From the NCBI GenBank assembly GCA_013003415.1, contig JABDJR010000625.1, positions 1-27,434 on the forward strand: a stretch of 27,434 nucleotides of DNA, read 5' to 3'. The DNA comes from Candidatus Eiseniibacteriota bacterium. GTDB lineage: Bacteria; Eisenbacteria; RBG-16-71-46; JABDJR01. The notes under the pieces are model-generated. The model was given only the letters and a program-made list of their open reading frames with translations. It was not told the DNA's origin and made no database searches. This document shows, piece by piece, positions 23,745 through 27,434 of this stretch (position 1 is its first letter; every line of letters begins with the position of its first letter). The position numbers were made by a program, and so were the translations under genes.

Positions 23745-26700
23745 GCCAGGAGCGAAGAAGCTCGATCAGGTTCTGAGCGTTACGCCGGGTGATGTTCACA
23801 TCATCATGATTCCTTCTCCGGGTGGGCCGGTGCCCACGCCGATTCCTCATCCGGTGACTTCCATCATCAAGGATAAGGTGGCCAAGAAAGTCAAAGTGAT
23901 GGGGCAGCCGGGGGCCGTGAAGGGTTCTGTCTCTCAACATACGCCGCCGCACATTCCTCAAGGGGGTCCGTTCCAAAAGCCACCCTCAAACAAGGGGAAG
24001 ATCTTTACCGCATCCTCAAATGTGTTCTACGAGAACAAGGAAGCGGCCATGCTCGGCGATACGGCCGAGATGTGCTCCGATCCCAAGGACACCCCGGTCG
24101 GCAAAGTCATTGGCACCGCGGCGATGGTTTTGATTGGAGGTGGGGGACAAGGGAGCGACGCGGCGCGGGCCAGTGCTTCCGCCGCAGCCATGAAAGCCGC
24201 CGCCGCAGCTTGCCACCGCTGGATCAATCAGAACATGGAAGGCGGAGCCATGTCGGAGCAAGCGCACCGCGATGTGTGCGAAGCCTCCGGACACCCGGTC
24301 GATGTGGCAACGGGAAAGATGTTCACCCGAAACGTGGAGTTGAAGCTCTCCGGCCGAATCCCCTTTGAGTTTGCCCGCAATTGGTCTTCTGCGCGAAGAG
24401 TGCGCGGTGTTTTAGGTTGGAATTGGCGTCATAACTACGACATTGCCCTTGTCATTCAGCCCGAGTTTATTGCTCATCAAGATCACAACGGTCGGTTGGT
24501 TTCCTTTCCCCATCTGGAAGTTGGTGAAGAGGTTCGGAGCAACCAAGGGAACCTTTCGCTAGTTCGACAGAAGGACAAGCTTCTTGTCATCGATGGGAAC
24601 GAGCAAACTCAAACCTTTGCCTATGACGGGACTTTGAACGCAGGCTCGCTTCCCATAGATTCGATAGAAGATTCCTATGGGAACCGAATTCTCTTTGAGT
24701 ACCGCAATGGACTGCTGGCGCAAATCACAGATTCGGCCGAGCGTAAGATCACCCTGGAATACACGGGCTCGGGGTTGCTGGCCTCACTCAACCTATGGGA
24801 TCCCATTTCGGGCGAAACTCGCCCCATCCGACAGTATCGATATAGTCCCGAAGAGGATCTGGTTGAGGTCAGTGATGAGATGGGCGACAGCTTTCACTAC
24901 GTCTATCAAGATCACTACCTGGTTCAAGAAACCGATCGCATTGGTTTCTCGTTCTACTTTGAGTTTGACCGCGACGGGCGATGCGTCAAAACCTGGGGAG
25001 ACGGAGGCATCTTCTACCGCGACCTGCGTTACGACCTGGAAAAGCAAAAAACCTGGGTTATTGATTCTCAAGGCGAAACCACGATTTACGAATGGAATGA
25101 CTGGGGAACCGTAGAAACCGAATGGGATGCTTGCGGCAATGAATGGTCCTTTCAGTTCGATGAGAACCAAAATCGAACCGGGATCATGGATCCCGATGGA
25201 AACTCATGGACCTACAGTTATGACGATACGGGCCGCTTGATCAGTCGCATCGATCCGGAAGGCGGAGAGGTCGCACTTGAACTCGATGAGTTCGGCATGA
25301 ACGTCGGTTGGAAAGACTCGGCAGGGAATGAGTGGGTTCGAGAGAGGGACGATGCGGGTCGCATGGTGGCTCTTGTTGATCCTGAGGGAAACCGGCAGGA
25401 GTTCACCTGGTCGGATAAAGGGGATTTGCTGACGACCATCAACGCCATCGGTGAGGTGACAAGCTATTCCTACGACAAAGTTGGGAATCTGGTCCACCGG
25501 GTTGCGGCAAACGGAGCCGGTTTTGATCGAGTTTACTCTCCTGAAGGTTGGTTGTTGAGCGAGAGTGACAGCCTTGGTCTCCGCATGGAGGCGGAGTATG
25601 ACAAGAAAGGCCGGGTCGTTCGTGAGCTCCGACGTGACAAGGGGGAGTTTCGGTTCAAGCACGATGGTGAGGGGAACGTGGTAGAGAAGCTTGAACCCAC
25701 CGGACGGCAGATTCAATTCGAGTACGGCTCCTTCAATCAGATTCTCGGAAGAGTGGAGAAGGCCCCGGAGGGTGATCTCATTACTCGCTATGAGTACGAT
25801 CTCGAGAATCGTCTCACCCGGAAGATTTATCCCGGGGGTGAAACCCAAGAATTCTCTTACCGCGAAGATGGCAAGATCTCACGCCAAAAAGGGGTCGACG
25901 ACCGAATTATCGAACTCAATCGAAACGATGCCGGATATGTGGTGGAGTCCATTCGCCCCGGAGGAGCTATCCGGACCTCGGAAGTTGATGGTCTCGGTAG
26001 AGAGTTGAAGATTCAAGGCGACCGTGAAGTCGATTTTGATTTTTCTCCCGGCGGTGCATTGCTCAGCGCTGATACCGAGGGAGGCCTTGTTTCAAAAAGT
26101 TTTGATGCCTTGGGACGCGTTGTTGAGGAGATCGGAAGCATAATTCCGGTTGCTCACGAATACGATGCCATCGGCCGCGTGACGAAAACGACACTGGCCG
26201 ACGACTTCGACATTACTTACGGCTATGAAAATGGTGGGGTCCGAATCCAGGTTGTAGGTGCCCATTGCGCACTTGAACGAGACGTATTCGGTCGCGATAC
26301 AAAAGTTCAATTTTCGAATGGATGGTCGGAGACCTACCACTACGAGGGCGACTTGAAGCCCTACGAGGTCAAACGCCCGGAGGGCTCGCGTCGCTATTCC
26401 TGTGGGGCCGGCCGGGTGATTGAGAAGATTGAAAGCCCTGATGGTCGCGCCTGGTCCTACGGTCGAGATGGTCACGGGCGCCTGGTAAACGCCACACGAT
26501 CTTCCGCGGAGGGATCAAAATCCTACCGTTTCAACTATGACGATGCTGGGAATCGACTCGTCGATGGGCGAGAGTTCAAGTTCAGTCGTGGCAATACGTT
26601 GGTGACGGCCGACGGGCGAGAATTCTCTTACAACACTTGGGGGCATCGTCAAAACGGAACTCTAGAGGGTGCTGAACTTAAGTTTGAGTTTGGAGTCAGC

Positions 26701-27434
26701 GGTCGACTACTTGCATCGAAGCAGGGTGCGGTTGAAACAACCTATGACTACGATGCGTTTGGTAGGCGCATCAGAAAGCGCGTAGGGTCGAAAGAGACAA
26801 CGTTCGGTTGGGATCGGAATCGACTAGTTTACGAGGCATCCGAGGGAGTCGAACGCTTTTACATCTACCTTCCTGCTTCGATCCAGCCGGTGATGATCTG
26901 TGAGCGCAAGGGTGAACGCCACACGGCCTATTTTGTAGTATCTGATCACCGCAGTTGCCCTGAGAGGGTCCTCGACAACGCTGCAGAAACCGTTTGGGCC
27001 TGCGACTGGTCCCCTTTCGGTGAGAAATTGGATGAGACGGGCTCTTTCGAACAGCCCCTTGGGTTGCCAGGTCAGTATCATGATCGTGAAACAGGTTTGG
27101 CCTACAATCTGTTCCGCTACTACGATCCGAGTCTCACCTGTTACCTAAGCCCGGACCCGTTGATGCAGGCCCTCGAATCAAGACCCTACGCCTATCCTGA
27201 TGATCCGATTTCGAAGACGGATCCTTTTGGCCTTTCGAGCGACGACTACACGCCGAAGTCTCCAACGCCTCACCGGGTCGTCGAAATTGACGGTGTGAAG
27301 TATGTCGAGTTCTACGCAATGGATGCGTACTGTTACAACGATCATGTTTCCGATGGTGGTAATGGAACCACCGATTGCTTTGTGTCGATCGGTCCAAACG
27401 GTGAAGTGGTGATTCAAGAGGGGAAACATAGAGG
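23737..27434 (+). CDS. PAAR-DUF6531-Rhs polymorphic toxin (3' end cut off by window)
   Basis: T6SS effector of the Rhs type, 1232 complete codons in the window with no stop. Residues 1 to about 130 are a PAAR-like spike-tip domain (VHIIMIPSPGGPVPTPIPHP, SSNVFYENKEAAMLGD, CSDP). An Ala-rich helix follows, then DUF6531 at about 184-260 (HPVDVATGKMFTRNVEL, FEFARNWSS). YD/RHS repeats extend from about 270 to 1090 (for example YDDTGRLISRIDPEGG), building the toxin-enclosing shell. The RHS core ends with LFRYYDPSLTCYLSPDPL and DPFGL at 1162-1166. DPxGL marks the cleavage and recombination boundary in Rhs proteins, so the variable toxin starts near residue 1167. Its first 66 residues (HRVVEIDGVKYVEFYAMDAY, CYNDHV, NGTTDCFVSIGPNG) match nothing I know. 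GGAG lies 6 bases before the ATG, inside the pentapeptide gene. The immunity gene should follow beyond the window. Confidence 0.93.
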   Translation, partial: MGKPGAKKLDQVLSVTPGDVHIIMIPSPGGPVPTPIPHPVTSIIKDKVAKKVKVMGQPGAVKGSVSQHTPPHIPQGGPFQKPPSNKGKIFTASSNVFYENKEAAMLGDTAEMCSDPKDTPVGKVIGTAAMVLIGGGGQGSDAARASASAAAMKAAAAACHRWINQNMEGGAMSEQAHRDVCEASGHPVDVATGKMFTRNVELKLSGRIPFEFARNWSSARRVRGVLGWNWRHNYDIALVIQPEFIAHQDHNGRLVSFPHLEVGEEVRSNQGNLSLVRQKDKLLVIDGNEQTQTFAYDGTLNAGSLPIDSIEDSYGNRILFEYRNGLLAQITDSAERKITLEYTGSGLLASLNLWDPISGETRPIRQYRYSPEEDLVEVSDEMGDSFHYVYQDHYLVQETDRIGFSFYFEFDRDGRCVKTWGDGGIFYRDLRYDLEKQKTWVIDSQGETTIYEWNDWGTVETEWDACGNEWSFQFDENQNRTGIMDPDGNSWTYSYDDTGRLISRIDPEGGEVALELDEFGMNVGWKDSAGNEWVRERDDAGRMVALVDPEGNRQEFTWSDKGDLLTTINAIGEVTSYSYDKVGNLVHRVAANGAGFDRVYSPEGWLLSESDSLGLRMEAEYDKKGRVVRELRRDKGEFRFKHDGEGNVVEKLEPTGRQIQFEYGSFNQILGRVEKAPEGDLITRYEYDLENRLTRKIYPGGETQEFSYREDGKISRQKGVDDRIIELNRNDAGYVVESIRPGGAIRTSEVDGLGRELKIQGDREVDFDFSPGGALLSADTEGGLVSKSFDALGRVVEEIGSIIPVAHEYDAIGRVTKTTLADDFDITYGYENGGVRIQVVGAHCALERDVFGRDTKVQFSNGWSETYHYEGDLKPYEVKRPEGSRRYSCGAGRVIEKIESPDGRAWSYGRDGHGRLVNATRSSAEGSKSYRFNYDDAGNRLVDGREFKFSRGNTLVTADGREFSYNTWGHRQNGTLEGAELKFEFGVSGRLLASKQGAVETTYDYDAFGRRIRKRVGSKETTFGWDRNRLVYEASEGVERFYIYLPASIQPVMICERKGERHTAYFVVSDHRSCPERVLDNAAETVWACDWSPFGEKLDETGSFEQPLGLPGQYHDRETGLAYNLFRYYDPSLTCYLSPDPLMQALESRPYAYPDDPISKTDPFGLSSDDYTPKSPTPHRVVEIDGVKYVEFYAMDAYCYNDHVSDGGNGTTDCFVSIGPNGEVVIQEGKHR

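Noticed and set aside
25204..25848. 214-residue open frame on the minus strand
   Set aside because: Antisense to the RHS repeats.
1..27434. CRISPR array, transposase or integrase genes, rRNA
   Set aside because: No regular repeat-spacer series, no transposase or recombinase motifs and no rRNA-like sequence seen on either strand.

Overview
The window comes from the chromosome of a Gram-negative bacterium of moderate GC content. Supporting signs are OmpA-type and beta-barrel-like envelope proteins, lipoprotein-like signals, type VI secretion (T6SS) tip components (VgrG, DUF2169, PAAR-Rhs) and five PEP-CTERM proteins, which imply an exosortase elsewhere in the genome. A large FG-GAP/ASPIC-UnbV protein ends in a FlgD-Ig/type-IX-sorting-like domain. 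This mix does not look enterobacterial; a delta-proteobacterial, acidobacterial or FCB-type candidate phylum lineage is my guess only.

Layout. Positions 1-3.6 kb (minus strand) hold a truncated sensor histidine kinase, a small TPR protein and a calcineurin-like phosphoesterase with an N-terminal membrane signal. Positions 3.7-7.7 kb (plus) hold a T6SS spike gene, vgrG, with an unusual Ala-rich and Lys-rich tail, followed by its DUF2169 partner. Positions 7.65-9.4 kb (minus) form a tight three-gene operon: a BON-OmpA protein, a membrane-anchored coiled-coil protein and a 28-residue single-span microprotein missed by length cut-offs. Both internal junctions read TAAATG. Positions 9.5-13.3 kb (plus) are mostly housekeeping: a split YeeE/YedE-type transporter pair, a small possible lipoprotein, a DUF1801 protein, bifunctional PheA and an exported barrel-like protein.

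Positions 13.3-22.3 kb are a PEP-CTERM region. Three paralogues of one family lie on the minus strand and two tandem paralogues of another family on the plus strand. Between them lie the FG-GAP/ASPIC protein, an exported amidohydrolase and an unrecognised 127-residue protein. The PEP-CTERM genes share an extended -10 promoter element (TGCTANNNT) and clear hairpin terminators. The two tandem genes also carry matching hairpins with a compensatory base change after their stop codons.

Positions 22.4-27.4 kb start with tRNA-Ser(TGA), followed about 80 bases later by a copy of its 3' end. Then come a pentapeptide-repeat protein and an overlapping PAAR-DUF6531-Rhs polymorphic toxin, whose variable C-terminus begins 0.2 kb before the window ends. 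vgrG, DUF2169, pentapeptide-repeat and PAAR-effector genes often sit together in T6SS effector islands. Here they form two pairs about 15 kb apart and probably act together: the VgrG trimer is tipped by the PAAR-Rhs effector, with DUF2169 and pentapeptide proteins as loading factors. No T6SS sheath, baseplate or ATPase gene and no immunity gene is visible in the window.
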